A stretch of 64,000 nt of DNA from Hyperoodon ampullatus (lineage: Eukaryota > Chordata > Mammalia > Artiodactyla > Ziphiidae), in NCBI GenBank assembly GCA_949752795.1, contig OX457056.1, positions 96,122,942-96,186,941 on the forward strand, read 5' to 3'. The notes under the pieces were generated by a model. The model ran no database searches and was not told the origin of the DNA. It saw only the letters and a list, made by a program, of their open reading frames with translations. The translations under genes were made by a program, and so were the position numbers. Shown here piece by piece: positions 10,270-21,960 of the stretch (within the stretch, counting starts at the first letter, position 1; the number at the start of each line of letters is the position of its first letter).

Positions 10270-11435
10270 CACTAGCTGGGACTGGTACTAACCCTACAAG
10301 CTGCCTCCTGAGTCATCGTTGAGTGCTTATATCAGCTAGATACGGTGCCAAGTTCTACAGAAACAAAACTGAACCTGTTTTCTGATCACAGAGCTATTAT
10401 TGCCTATTGAGTGAGACATGCCATCGTGTTCCTGAGCAGTGCCAGTACAGTGTGATTGATGTGCATTGAGATGGGGTAAACACAGGGTGGTATGGGAATC
10501 CAGAATGAGGCATCTAAAGGCTCCCCACATCCGGACCCTGATGCTACTCCTTTGATTTGTAGACCCCAGGCACACTCTGTACAAGACCTCCTTCCTAGCA
10601 AGTTTAGCAGATAGGAATCACTGATGAGAATTGGAAGTATGGGTCACCCCGTGGGTCAGAGCTTTGTGTTGTGGGACAGACACCACTGCTGGGGCACATT
10701 GGCCTTCCTGGAGTTTAGAACATTAATAAAAATGGAGACTAAGCCTTTCCAGTCATTTTGTTTGATCTTTTGTGACTGTCTCTCTATAACATGCACTGCA
10801 GATGGAGATGTTTTAGCGGTGGGGAGAGCAAGCAGTGCTTACAGCTCAGAAGGACCTCCTATCAGCACAGTTAGCAATGACAAGCATATTCACATTTTGT
10901 GGGTACAAAAGGTATTTTTAACAGGCCTGCATCTCCCAGCTTATATCCGTATGGGTCTCTTCTCACAATAGTGTTTACAGAAAAGAAGCGGCAGGGTGTA
11001 TAAAAAATGAAAGTTAGGGCTTGTTCTCCAAAGGCAGGGAGGACATAGTAGAACTGCAGTTCCAGTTCCTCATGGGCAGCATCAACAGTCATGAGCTCTG
11101 CTACCACCTGGTAGACAGCAGAGGGCTTTGCTGTTTAGGACAGAAATGACAGGTGTTTGGGATGCAGCGTGTTCTCCTCTGCGTCTCATCATGGTCTGCA
11201 ATACAACACCATGCTTCTATTTGTATGTTTTCTCTTTTTTGGGGGCAAGAAAATTTTCTCCCAGATTAGACCAACAATTTTAAAAGGAATTATTGGCATT
11301 GAAACATAAAGATGATGTGAATACCCCTCTGTGATAAGATGAGGCTTTGGAAGGAAATTCACTGCTGTTGCTGATTTCTTTTTTACCATTATTCATCACC
11401 ACACTGTTCAACATGGCCTCAGAACATCATTCTTA
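10270..11435. other. Unique sequence, no supported gene
   Basis: Holds a 115-codon plus ORF (10624-10971) and a 78-codon minus ORF (10871-11107) that overlap each other. Neither has a domain, biased codon use or splice context that I can see. Confidence 0.5.
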
Positions 11436-11439
11436 GGCA

Positions 11440-11660
11440 GGAGAGCAGAGTGGTTACAAACACACACTCTAGACACTCTGGCTCCACTACTTACTGTGTG
11501 ACTCTGTGCCCTTTTCCAGTCTGCTTCACTTTTCTTACCTGTAAAATGGGCATAATGTACTCTCTGCCCCAGAGGGCTGTTGTAAGGGTAATTATTGAAA
11601 GCGGTTCCTGGCTCACACAGTGGGTTCTATATAAGGGTTTGCTGTTATTATTACTATAAA
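11440..11660 (+). repeat. MIR SINE, sense
   Basis: Head 'gcagagtggttacaaacaca', then 'ctccactacttactgtgtga', 'cttacctgtaaaatgggcat' and a 3' part with 'gagggctgttgtaagggtaa'. Confidence 0.9.
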
Positions 11661-11714
11661 TATACAACCAAACTTTTCATGATATTCCTTGTGGTGAATT
11701 TAAATATATTTCAC

Positions 11715-11915
11715 GTAGAAACCAGCATGTTAGTACTGGCTCTGGGGTCAGTTGGATGGCTCTGAACCTTGGTTTAGTACTTACTAGATGTGTGATCTTG
11801 GCCAAATTATTAACCTTTTTGTGCTTCAGTTTTCTTGTCTGTAAAATGGGGACAAATAATGGTGATCCCCTCAAAGCATTGTGGTGAGGATTAAATGAGA
11901 TAATACATGAAAAAT
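11715..11915 (+). repeat. MIR SINE, sense (first of a head-to-tail pair)
   Basis: 'tgtgatcttggccaaattat', 'ttgtctgtaaaatggggaca' and 'gaggattaaatgagataata' follow the consensus order. Confidence 0.9.
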
Positions 11916-12085
11916 AAGTCACATAACCTCTCTGGGCCTCAGTTCCCTTAAATGCAAAGTGAGGATTTTCATGGAATTTAGCTTGGGGGGGTGTTTTGAA
12001 GATTAAATGAGGATTAGATATGGATAAGGTGCTTAGGACAATGCTTTGGATGTAGTAAGAACACAATACTCTTTAGCTATTGTTT
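11916..12085 (+). repeat. MIR SINE, sense (second of pair, 5' truncated)
   Basis: Starts directly in the MIR core ('agtcacataacctctctggg', 'cctcagttcccttaaatgca') and continues to 'gattaaatgaggattagata' and 'gtgcttaggacaatgctttg'. Confidence 0.8.
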
Positions 12086-12720
12086 TTGTTACATGATTAC
12101 TACCCCCATTGCGTCATTATACTGTCACTACTACCATTTTTTTCAATGTGCATTGTACTTAAGATACAATGATATAGTGACCCACATATTCCAACTTGTC
12201 TCACTCAGTATTTCCTCATGAACTGGCAGTTTTCACCCCTCCCCCATTTTGGCCTGTTTATCCAGTCTGATTTTTTATTGACTCAATTATTGCTTCCCTG
12301 AGTACTGTCCACACATGCCAAGTTAGTGGCATGTTAATTTGCTGAGTGAGGCTTTTTCCCCCATCTTGCCTCAGTCTGTGAATGGTCTCTTGAGTTCCCT
12401 CCTGACATAAAGAGTTCAGGTGTAATGTTATTAAAGCTCCCAGTGGACTCCTAGTGTACCCTGATTTTGTGACTATAACTGCTTTTCAACAGTTTCAGAA
12501 TGTTATTAGCTTGAGGCCTTTGCTCAGGCAGGAAGAGTTAGCATTAATTAATTAACGCTTCCAATCTTAGCCTATTTGGAAGCTTTGTATGTTTTACATT
12601 CCGTGGTGGCTGTCGGCACCTATAAACTCTAACTCATATAATTAATTTCTCAACTTCCTCAAGTCCTTTCTGGACGTGACAGAATGTAAAAAATGAATAA
12701 TAGCTTAAATCTTCCTTGCA
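12086..12720. other. Unique sequence, no gene
   Basis: Non-coding; no element recognised. Confidence 0.5.
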
Positions 12721-12724
12721 TCAT

Positions 12725-12840
12725 TCACTTATTCATTCACAATTTGAAACGTTTGTTGAGTGCCTACTGTATGCGAGGCATGTGGGAGGGAAATAGAGGT
12801 GAAAATGAGAAGGCCTAGGGGAAGAGCAAGATGTCATAGG
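12725..12840 (+). repeat. L2 fragment, sense
   Basis: 'cacttattcattcacaattt' then 'tgagtgcctactgtatgcga' is the L2 motif order. Confidence 0.6.
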
Positions 12841-12875
12841 AATGCCCAGACCCATATCTACAGTATAAAAAAGAA

Positions 12876-13120
12876 TGAAAAATAATAATAATAATAATTA
12901 ACCTTTATTGAGCTCTTAATATTGCCTGTGCATGCTTTACCTTATTTAGTCCTTGAGAACAACTATCATTATGCCCACTTTCTAGAGGTGGAAGCTGAGG
13001 CTTGAGAGATCAAGCAACTTACTCAAGATCATGCTGCTATAAAGCGGCAGAACCACCATTGAAATCCGGGCCTGTTTAGATCAGAGCGAGAGATCTTAAA
13101 CACTACACTTTGCTGCCTCT
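12876..13120 (-). repeat. MIR SINE, antisense, with adjacent (AAT)n
   Basis: (AAT)n at about 12880-12897 is followed by 'acctttattgagctcttaat', 'tttctagaggtggaagctga' and 'atcaagcaacttactcaaga', the reverse complement of a MIR. Confidence 0.8.
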
Positions 13121-13384
13121 CCAGTGGAGCCGAGGCCTCAAAATCAGTGACCTCTGTTCTCAACCCTAAGGGAAAATGAGCTGCTGAGAGGTCTTGCTGG
13201 TTCCTGTGTCTCCCTAGTGAGAGGACAGCCATATCAGATGCAGAAGAATAAGCTCCTGCTGCCTCTTCATTTACGTACTTCCCAAGGGAGGCCTGTGAGT
13301 AAAACAGCACCATCCGATGACTTTGCTGCTTGGGACTGGTGCTTCATGGCCCAGCTGCGCTATGTAAAACATAACGTTGATGGT

Positions 13385-13480
13385 AAGAATAATAACAGCC
13401 AGTAATTATTTGGCACTAACTAGGCTCTATTCTAAATATTAATTTATTTAATCATCACAGTAACAAATGCTAGTCTTAGT
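13385..13480 (-). repeat. MIR fragment, antisense
   Basis: 'aataataacagccagtaatt' to 'aatttatttaatcatcacag' matches the reverse complement of the MIR 3' portion; the rest is missing. Confidence 0.55.
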
Positions 13481-13489
13481 TTGCTTTTC

Positions 13490-13980
13490 TCAGAAGCCTA
13501 CACTGAGACTAGTATTTTAGTATCAGTAGTTTATTTGGGAGGTGAAGAAACCCCAGTAGGGAAATGGGAAGTGAGATGGGAAAGGGCAAGCATATAATAA
13601 AAGGTGGACAACTGGAGCTTCATGCCCCTGGGGGCTCTGTGAACTGGCAGAAATGTGTGCCTAGGAATTACCTCACCAGAGGGCAAAGGGTCTGGGGTAC
13701 TCACACACCAACTCGTGTGTGTCTTGGACTGGTTAAGGACCTCTCCTGGGGAATATTAATTCTCTGGAACTTCTGCCTTCGTGTGGCAGAGGCAGAATGA
13801 CTTTGGCTGCCAGGAAAGGCCCTCAGGCGGTTGAAGTTCTGGCTGCCTGCCCCACACTGGCACACTGGCAAGGCCCAAGAGCATGTGGGGAGTGCACTGA
13901 TAGCTCTGCTATAGTCCTTGCACCAACCCTGAGGAACCAGAGGTACAGAGGATAAGTGACTTGCCCAGGGTCTCATGGCT
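13490..13980. repeat. Possible old LTR-type repeat, antisense-like (weak)
   Basis: A 'cagtagtttatttgggaggt' motif like the ends of antisense LTRs; a related arrangement occurs at 45165-45640. A later part near 13950 resembles a MIR core ('agtgacttgcccagggtctc'). No family could be assigned. Confidence 0.3.
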
Positions 13981-13984
13981 TAGT

Positions 13985-14458
13985 TGTGTTATGGGTTGAA
14001 TTGTGTCCCCACCTCTGCCACTCCAATTCATATGATGAAGAACTAACCCCCAGTATTGCAGACTGTGACCTTATTTGAAAATAGAGTCATTGCACATGTA
14101 ATCAGTTAAGATGAGGTCATTAGAGTGGGACTTAATCCAATATGACTGTTGTCCTTTTGAGAAGGGGAAATTTGGACACAGAAGTATGCATACAGGAAGA
14201 GTGCCAAGTGAAGAAGAAGGCAGAGATCAGGGCGGTGCTTCTGCAAGCCAAGGAATGCCAAAGATCGCCAGCAGAACACCAGAACCTGGGTGAGAGGCAT
14301 GGAACAGATTCTCTCTCACAGCCCTCAGAAGGATCTAATCTTGCCCACATCTTGCTCAGACCTGCAGCTTCCAGAACTATGAGACAATAAATTTCTGTTG
14401 TTTAAGTCACTTGGTTTGTGGTACTTTGATAGGGCGGCCCTTGCAAAATAATATGTGT
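13985..14458 (+). mobile_element. Solo LTR, MLT1-type (MaLR), sense
   Basis: Starts 'tgttatgggttgaattgtgt', passes 'gaccttatttgaaaatagag', and ends with the poly-A signal and tail block 'gacaataaatttctgttgtt', 'aagtcacttggtttgtggta'. This is the standard MLT1 layout. The small ORFs inside are incidental. Confidence 0.85.
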
Positions 14459-14614
14459 CAGTTGTTACTTGTTGGTTATGATTTCCAGCCCCAATCTGTG
14501 GGTGCAATGAGCATGGATGGTGTAAGGAGAGAGGGAGGAGGAGGATGGGAGCCAGCAAGCACTGTCAGGATGTTATAGTCCTTGCTGGTCTCTTCCCACT
14601 TCTCCTCTTTCTCA

Positions 14615-14845
14615 CCCCTAGACATTTATTAAGTGTGCTGAGCTCTTTACATGCATTGCTCCATTTAATCTCCACACCACCTGAACTAGAAGGTAATTTT
14701 GGTATCTCTGTTTTACAGACAAGGTGGCTGTAGATTCAGAGAGGTTAAGTAACTTGCCTAAGGCCACAAAGTAGGTCATTGTTGAGCCAGGATGCAAACT
14801 CAGGTTGTCCGACTCCTGCTATGCCACCCTCTACTGTTGCAGCAG
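14615..14845 (-). repeat. MIR SINE, antisense
   Basis: 'catttattaagtgtgctgag', 'ctgttttacagacaaggtgg', 'gagaggttaagtaacttgcc' and a trailing head region give a nearly complete reversed MIR. Confidence 0.9.
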
Positions 14846-14849
14846 CCAG

Positions 14850-15580
14850 ACTGACTCATGTCCAAAGAACAGACATCTGTTTTAGAGCCATCTTAGGGAC
14901 CAAAGTTGTTGCAGGGGAGACCTGACGTACAGGGATGGAAAGACTCTCTCAAAGAGAAACACTGAGCGACAGAGTATTAATCGGCACCAGAGCACAAAGT
15001 CCTGTATGGATTATTTGAATATTATCTTTTATTTTGGGTACTTAAAGGTGTTCTCCTTTTTAATGTTCGTAAGGATCCATGGAGAGAATTTTGCTCCTAT
15101 CCCAGAGGTGTCCTATGAACACTTTCAGTATGGAGTTAGAGTAACTGAGGACATGATTCTGCAGACCTGCACTTGTTCCCTGCCACTGCCTGGCCCCTCT
15201 CCCTGCTTCACTGTTAATACTGTAAGGAATTTTGTTCTTCTACTTCGTCAATTTTTTCAGCCAGAAAAATGTTCTGCTATGTGTCTTTGTTCTTTTTCTG
15301 AAGTGGCTGGGAAGTTACAATTTACTGGCATGTAGAGAAAAGTGGATTTTCTTGTTGCAATTCCATTTCCCCACTCCTTTGGGATCCTTGGGAAAACCTG
15401 ATTAAAATGTCAGCCAGAAGAATGGCTGGTGATTCTTTAAAAGGACTGATTAAACCAGGATGGCCCAGAGCACTAACAGGAGAAGAAAACCCTGTGGGGA
15501 CCTGAGCATATAACTTTTTAGTTATTTGAGTATAGCAAAAAAGTCATAAAGAAAAAAATAAGAAGCTTTGATGGAGAGAA
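14850..15580. other. Unique sequence, no supported gene
   Basis: A 109-codon plus ORF (15006-15335) lies here without recognisable domains or exon signals. Confidence 0.5.
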
Positions 15581-15584
15581 GGGG

Positions 15585-15800
15585 TGATAATAAAATTGTT
15601 ATTAACAGTGGTAATAATAAGTGTCACTTGAGTAATTTCTGTCCTTGGCCCTGTACTATGCCCTTGTCTGTACTGTCTCTAACATCCAAGTTCTTGGAGG
15701 TAGGTGGGATTGCCTCTGTTCCCTATAGAGTGTTAAGTCATGTGCCTGTGGTCATACAGCCAGGGCCTGTCTCCTGGGGCCTGACAGTCAGACTGAGGGA
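15585..15800 (-). repeat. MIR SINE, antisense, diverged
   Basis: 'gtaataataagtgtcacttg', then 'catgtgcctgtggtcataca' and 'gccagggcc' match the reversed MIR with gaps. Confidence 0.6.
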
Positions 15801-16285
15801 GGGTCTAAAGACCTTTAATAGGAGATTGTCACTCTCAGGATGGGGCTGCACCGTGCTTGCAGAATTGCAAGGTAGATTCCTTCTACCTGGGATTTAAACA
15901 CTAACTCCTTCCCTGCTTTTCTGGGACCCAGGCTTTTTGCCCTGATCATGTACCTGCTTTCAGAATTTATTGCTAATTGTTTCCTGTTTAAAATTCTCCC
16001 TTTGGAGAAAAGCTAATCACAAATACATGGATAGAATCATCTGGTTCTGTAAAAAAGGAAGAATTTGTTGACTTAACTGCAGTGTTTTAATTTTGTGTTT
16101 TCTGAGAATTGGATTCTACATGCTAAACAATCCAAAGAGGGAACATTAAAGTGGGACTGAGACCTGTGGCCTTGTTCCCTCTGAGGTTATTTGTGGCCCC
16201 CACCGTACCCTATGGCTGCATTGTGGACGGGATGCCGACAGAGGGACAGAACTGTTGTCCAATTGATTTTGGCCAGGCTTATCTA
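15801..16285. other. Unique sequence, no gene
   Basis: No repeat or exon signature. Confidence 0.5.
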
Positions 16286-16289
16286 GAGC

Positions 16290-16615
16290 CTGACCCCACT
16301 AGCTTCTCCATTTCTTTCTCCTGTTATTCAGGGCCCAGTCCAGTTAAGCCACACAGAATATCGTCTCCTCCAGTGCTAAAGCTACTCATTGTTTTTATGG
16401 TACGAAAAACCATATTACGTTACTCTTTAATTATTTTATTTTATAGTAATAGTCTTGTCTGCCCAATAGATTGTGAGCTTCATGTGGGTATGAAGAGATC
16501 TCTCTTTACTGTCCTGCCTTCCCTCATTCCCCTGGCCCCCAGTCTTCACCTCTGCACTGATCATAATGCCAGCATGTAGAAAGCACTCAGAATCTACTAT
16601 TGAATGACTACTAAA
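16290..16615 (+). repeat. L2 3' end, sense
   Basis: 'tgcccaatagattgtgagct' and 'cagcatgtagaaagcactca' then 'tattgaatgacta' are the end of L2. The 142-codon ORF at 16151-16579 overlaps it and is not a gene. Confidence 0.7.
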
Positions 16616-16619
16616 CAAT

Positions 16620-17560
16620 TTTTCTTTTAGAGTGTCAGTTTCTGTAATAAAGCATATGTTCTGTAGAGTGAAGAACCACTCCATTATCCGGGTGCGAGTT
16701 GGTGTGGGCAGCATGAAAGGTAAAATGTCAGGAAAAGAAACAGTGATGCTATAGACCACTATTCAGCCCAGTGTTGGGGAATTCCCTTAAAAAATCCCTT
16801 GAGATATCCCTGCCCTGGCAGGGAGTGCCAAACAGTGGTAATTATTGACACCTGTTCTTAGTTGTGGTCCATCTGGGAGCTCCTTTCCAAAATAGACTAC
16901 ATATCGGCAACAGGGAGGAGAATGTGTATTACTGAAAAATCACAAACTCAAAACTTCTTTGTTTATAAAGGAGGTATTTCTATAAAAGGAGTGGGATCGA
17001 TCTGCCCCTCCATATTGGATGAAATAAAATGTTGTAATTGGATATTCCCATGGGTCCCCAATCTCTGTGCTGAGGAAAGTGGAAGCAGGGATGAAACACC
17101 TCCTCTGCTCTGAAGAGTTTCCAGGTCAGCTTCAGAATTTTCTCTTCCTGGAGCAGAGGACCACTCTTGTTGCCATCACCCAGTTACCTGTAGGACCCCT
17201 GGACCATTCACACAACTGAAGAATCACATCTTCTAGCAGAGGGCAGAGGTAGTGCAGGAAATATCTGGATCTTACTTTAGCCCACATTTAAGAGTCTAAA
17301 GCATGGGTCTCTATCTCTTGGATCCTGCAATTTTCTCATCTCTGTAAAAAATATAATCAAAGTATTTTCTTCCCTGGAGGGAAGACATCACTAAATTGTG
17401 TGGACCTTAGAACAGGCATTCTCTTTTTTCTTTTTGGTCTTCCCACACATGATTTCAACCTTCTTATCATACAGAAATCAAGAGACTATAGAAAAAAATC
17501 TCAACTATCAGTCGACTATTTGCTTCCTCTTTTTAATCCTCCAATGTTTTTGTTTAAAAA
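16620..17560. other. Unique sequence, no gene
   Basis: Non-coding; no recognisable element on either strand. Confidence 0.5.
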
Positions 17561-17569
17561 TCTACCCCA

Positions 17570-17891
17570 GGGGCTTCCCTGGTGGCGCAGTGGTTAAGAA
17601 TCTGCCTGCCAGTGCATGGGACACGGGTTTGAGCCCTGGTCTGGGAAGATCCCACGTGCTGCAGAGCAACTAAGCCCATGCGCCACAACTACTGAGCCTG
17701 CGCTCTAGAGCCCTGAACCACAACTATTGAAGCGTGCCCTAGAGCCCATGCTCCGCAGCAAGGGAAGCCACTGCAATGAGAAGCCCACACACCACAACGA
17801 AGAGTAGCCCCCGCTCTCTGCAACTAGAGAAAGCCTGCGCACAGCAACAAAGACCCAAAGCAGCCAAAAAAAAAAAAGAAAAAAAAAATAC
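17570..17891 (+). repeat. CHR-type SINE (long subtype), sense
   Basis: Head 'gggcttccctggtggcgcag' with A-box and a B-box-like 'gggtttgagccctggt'. A body with repeated 'ccacaactactga' units precedes 'gcaactagagaaagcctgcg' and an interrupted A-tail. Short flanking similarity (taccccag / taccccaa) suggests its target duplication. Confidence 0.92.
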
Positions 17892-18309
17892 CCCAAAGGG
17901 AAGAATTGAACTGATTTTAAGCAGGTTTTTTTAATGCAAAAATATACATAAAGGAGCAAAGGGCAAGAATTTATATTACGTGAAATGATTAATTTTTTTT
18001 CAGATAATACAGTTATTTGATAGCACTAGCTTGTCCTGATATTTCTCATTTGCAGTTAGATGTATGCCGCTTTTTTTTGTATTCAGGAGAAAATGTTACC
18101 AAACAGACTCATGGGGTTTAAAAGATTTACGTTAAAAATGAAACAAAATGAAAGAAAACAAAAAAACCCAAACTACTGGTGTTTAATTCACTAGGCATAG
18201 GGGACTGGAAATATGACCCTGGTTTCTTAAGCATCTTTGTGGGGATTCACAGCTCATTACCTCCTGAGGTATATCACTTCATCTACGAACAGATCTGTGG
18301 GAAGTTTTT

Positions 18310-18443
18310 CTTTTTTTCTTTCTTTTCTTTGGTTGAGCCATGCAGCTTGTGGGTCTTAGTTCCCCGACCAGGGATTGAACCCGGGCCATCGGCAGTGAAA
18401 GCGCGGAGTCCTAACTACTGGACCGCCAAAGAATTCCCATATA
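18310..18443 (-). repeat. CHR-1-like SINE, antisense
   Basis: T-rich tail then 'ggtcttagttccccgaccag', 'ggattgaacccgggccatcg' and 'gtcctaactactggaccgcc', the reversed A/B-box head of the older CHR-1 type. Target duplication ggaagttttt / ggaagttgtt (18300-18309, 18444-18453), one mismatch. Confidence 0.85.
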
Positions 18444-18476
18444 GGAAGTTGTTTGTGTTGAACAAAAATCAATTCA

Positions 18477-18767
18477 GGACTTCACTGGTCATGCAGTGGT
18501 TAAGAATCTGCCTGCCAGTGCAGGGGACACGGGTTTAAGCCCTGGTCCGGGAAGATCCCACATACGGTGGAGCAACCAACCCCATGCGCCACAACTGCTG
18601 AGCCCGTGTGCCACAACTGCTGAAGCCTGTGTGACTAGAGCCTGTGCTCCGCAACAAGAGAAGCCACCACAATGGGAAGCCCGCGCACTGCAGCAAAGAG
18701 TAACTCCCGCTCACCGCAACTAGAGAAAGTCTTTGCACAGCAACGAAGACCCAACACAGCCAAAAAA
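18477..18767 (+). repeat. CHR-type SINE (long subtype), sense
   Basis: Head 'ggacttcactggtcatgcag' with a damaged A-box, two 'ccacaactgctga' units, then the standard body and A-tail. Perfect 13-base target duplication aaaaatcaattca (18464-18476, 18763-18775, partly in the tail). Confidence 0.93.
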
Positions 18768-18775
18768 TCAATTCA

Positions 18776-19850
18776 AATATATTTATTGAGTGCATACCAT
18801 GTTCCAGATACTATATATTGTTTATGTTCTGTGGATACAGCAGTGAACAAAATAGACAAATCCCTGTGCTCTTGAAGCTTGCTTTCTACGGGAGGGTGAG
18901 AGCAAATAAAAGCATGTAGAATGAAGAGTATGACAGGAGATAAGTAAGAAAGGAAGATAGAGAGTGCAGCGGTGGACACTTGCAATTTTTTTTTTTTCAG
19001 CTGCGTTGGGTTTCATTGCTGTGCACGGGCTTTCTCTAGTTGCGGCGAGCGGGGGCTACTCTTCGTTGCGGTGTGTGGGCTTCTCATTGTGGTGGCTTCT
19101 CTTGCTGCGGAGCACGGCTTCAGTAGTTGTTGCACGTGGGCTCAGTAGTTGTGGCTCACAGGCTCTAGAGCGCAGGCTCAGTAGTTGTGACACACGGGCT
19201 TAGTTGCTCCATGGCATATGGGATCTTCCTGGACGAGGGCTGAAACCCATGTCCCCTGGATTGGCAGGCAGATTCTTAACCACTGTGCCACCAGGGAAGT
19301 CCCTGGGCACTTGCAGTTTTAACTGGGGTGGTCAGGAAGGGTCTCACTGACAAGTGACTTTCAGTTGAAGTTGTGAGTGAGCCATGTGAGTATCTGGGGG
19401 AAGAATATTTCAGGCAATAGAAACATAAGTGCAAGGGCCCTGAGGTAGAGGTGTGCTTGGTGTGTTCATGGAGCAGTAAGGAGACCAGTGTGGTTGGAAT
19501 GGGGAATACAAAGGGGAGAGTGGTGGAATATGAGATTAGAAAGAGAATGGGAGCCAGGTCATGTGGGGCCTTGTGAGCCATTGTAAGGACACTGGATTTT
19601 ACTGTAAATAAGATGGGGAGTCATTGGAGAGGGTTGAGCTAGGGACTGATATGATCTGACTTATGTTTTAAAAGATTTGCTCTGCAAATAGACTATACAG
19701 AGAAAAGGGTGGACTTAGGGAGAGCAGTTAAGAGGCTGTTGCTATAATTCAGACCAGAGGTGATGGCGTTTTGGGTGAGGGGAGGTGTGAAAGTGATTGG
19801 GTTCTGGATATATTTTGAATAGTGCTCTTCAAGTCTCACCTGCTGATCCT
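18776..19850 (+). repeat. L2 LINE, sense, split by a SINE
   Basis: Left part: 'atatttattgagtgcatacc', 'gatacagcagtgaacaaaat'. It resumes after the SINE with 'caagtgactttcagttgaag' and 'gggactgatatgatctgact', ending 'gttctggatatattttgaat'. One of the longest L2 copies here. Confidence 0.85.
18990..19304 (-). repeat. CHR-type SINE (long subtype), antisense, inside L2
   Basis: Poly-T then 'ggctttctctagttgcggcg', tandem 'tcagtagttgt' units and the reversed head 'ccaccagggaagtccct'. Diverged 16-base duplication at 18974-18989 and 19305-19320 (two mismatches). Confidence 0.92.
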
Positions 19851-20525
19851 AGCATTATCCCCTGGAGCTTATTTAACACAGGTCATCCTCCTTCATATAT
19901 TCGGACTAAAATAAAATAGGACAAATCTTTCCTTTGACACTCCCCTTTGCTCCCCATAGGCAAGCATTCTAATATGTGTGATGCGTATCCTTCTGCTTGT
20001 ATGGGTTCTTACAAATCAAGCATTGTTCTTTTGTTATAGAGTTTTAATTTAAATAGATGGCATTGTGATATAGATCACATTTTGTTTCTTCCTATAGTTT
20101 AAAGATATATCTGTGTTGCTGAATGTACCAAGAGTTTGCTGCTTCTGGCTGAAGTGACTTCTTCAAATGAGACAACTGAACTGTGAGAAGACTATGTTAA
20201 ATTAATAGCACAGTTCCCTGAGTTTTTTCCACTCCATTCCAAACCTGCCCACTTCTTCCAACTGTCCCCAGATAACATGGCTTTGAGCCTTCTCATGGCT
20301 TGGCCACTCTTCTCTGAGTCTCCCATGATTTATCTCTGCTCACAGACCTGGGCTTCTGAGAGCAGCATCTATGCCTGGAAACTCCATGCTGTTTGTCAGA
20401 TGTGGAAACAAGGTTTTGTAGCTGAGAAATGGGTGTAAGGACTTTGGGGCTAAGAAAATAGAAGCCACAGGACAAAGTGAGCCCCCAGATTCTACATGTG
20501 CCCAGGGCAGAGCCTTGCCTCAGTT
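19851..20525. other. Mostly unique, no gene
   Basis: The stretch near 19970-20110 may be an old L1 remnant, but the match is too weak to name. Confidence 0.4.
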
Positions 20526-20529
20526 TTCA

Positions 20530-20795
20530 TGGGCACAGTAGGGTAGCGGTTAAGAACTTAGGCTCTTGGATCGCGTACGTGTAGGTTTGCCTTTAGTTCT
20601 TCCTCCTTCTGGTTGTGTGACGTTGGATTGATTGCTTAGCCATTCTGAGCTGCACTTTCCCCCATCTATAAAATGGTGATAATCATAACACTAATTTCAA
20701 AAGGATGTTATTAGTATTAGATATAATACTCTATATACCTTTTGGTATAAAGGCTGACACAGAGTGGGTCCTTGGTAAACATTGGCTATAATTTT
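20530..20795 (+). repeat. MIR SINE, sense
   Basis: Head 'cagtagggtagcggttaaga', then 'tggttgtgtgacgttggatt' and 'catctataaaatggtgataa'. Confidence 0.85.
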
Positions 20796-20799
20796 AAGC

Positions 20800-21325
20800 A
20801 TAAATTCATACAAACCCAGATTATCACAAATGAAAATGAAATATGGGTGTTCATTTACATTGCAAACGATAATAAAAGAATTCTCTTTAATAGCAGTTTC
20901 TCTAGCGCACTTGTGATGTGCTTTAAGTGACCAAAATTGGGTTTACATATTGCTTTACAGCAGTATAGACTGTATAAAGGTTGGTTTACCTGTATGATGA
21001 TAGTGAGGGAGATGCACTACATGACAGTAAGAGCCGAGTCGAACGTTTCCTGGCAAATGCAGACATGATGACGTTATTGTGGGTTCTCCCTTTCTCTGTC
21101 TGCCTGTCTGTCTGTCTGTCTCTCAGACTCTGTACAATTGTAGTCCCAGCAGTGGGATATACTTTTTAAAACTTGAGGATAACACTATACTTTCAGAAGT
21201 GATGTACCCTATTTTTTTCCCGGTGAAAACCTATAATAATGAAAATACAGAAGAAGAGGATTTGAAGACACAAAAGGTTTAGTATCACTGAAATCACAAG
21301 ATGAGAAGGCAGTCCAGAGGTCATC
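20800..21325. other. Unique sequence with (TCTG)n
   Basis: A short (TCTG)n microsatellite sits at about 21098-21128. No gene. Confidence 0.55.
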
Positions 21326-21329
21326 ATAT

Positions 21330-21425
21330 ATTCCCTTCTCTTTCCACAGGTGACACTGAGGATTATAGAGGTGGGGTGACTTGGTCAAGCTCACCCAGCT
21401 TATAAATGGCACAGCAGGGTCTCAG
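21330..21425 (-). repeat. MIR core fragment, antisense
   Basis: 'ctgaggattatagaggtggg' and 'gacttggtcaagctcaccca' followed by 'gcttataaatggcacagcag' match the reversed MIR core. Confidence 0.6.
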
Positions 21426-21754
21426 TTTTCCTGTCCAGTATTCTTTCTTCTACTCATGGTTCCTAGTAAGGGTTGGATTTAAATCACTCGTTTTGAGGGT
21501 TATTTTGTCTGGAAAACTCAGGGAATGGAATTTGTACCTTCCCATGGTAATTATCCCAGTAAGAAAGTTTTTCCTTAACCACAGTCCAGCTGCCTCTTGG
21601 AGCAATTTAAATATCCAAACTCAGGCCTGCTATCATGATACCATGACATTTGGATAAGGTCAAGAGAAAAAACACACTGTAGGCAATACACATTTAGTAT
21701 GCTTTTTCCTCCTTTTGCCCCCAGCTCAGGCTTCTCAAAGGCTCTTCCTTACTT

Positions 21755-21960
21755 TCTTCCCTCCTGTATTTAATGTCTCTCCTACTGGAATGTGAGCATT
21801 ATGAGGAACAGGGTCTTTATCTGTTTCATTCCCTGTTGTGTGAATAGTGCCTGGTACAAAATAAGTACCAAGTGGATGTTTGCTGAGGGACTAGTGAATT
21901 TATTGAGTACCAACTATGTGCCAGGCACTCTTTTTGGCACACTTGATATATAGCCTCCCT
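21755..21960 (+). repeat. L2 3' fragments, sense
   Basis: 'actggaatgtgagcattatg', 'cagggtctttatctgtttca', 'atagtgcctggtacaaaata', then a second unit 'atttattgagtaccaactat'. Two L2-like pieces lie end to end. Confidence 0.7.

Noticed and set aside
10624..10971. 115-codon plus ORF overlapping a 78-codon minus ORF
   Set aside because: Overlapping open frames on both strands without domains are expected by chance in 64 kb.
16151..16579. 142-codon plus ORF
   Set aside because: Its second half is an L2 3' end, so it is not a host gene.
17570..19304. tRNA genes suggested by A-box and B-box words
   Set aside because: These are tRNA-derived SINE heads; no cloverleaf or anticodon arm is intact.
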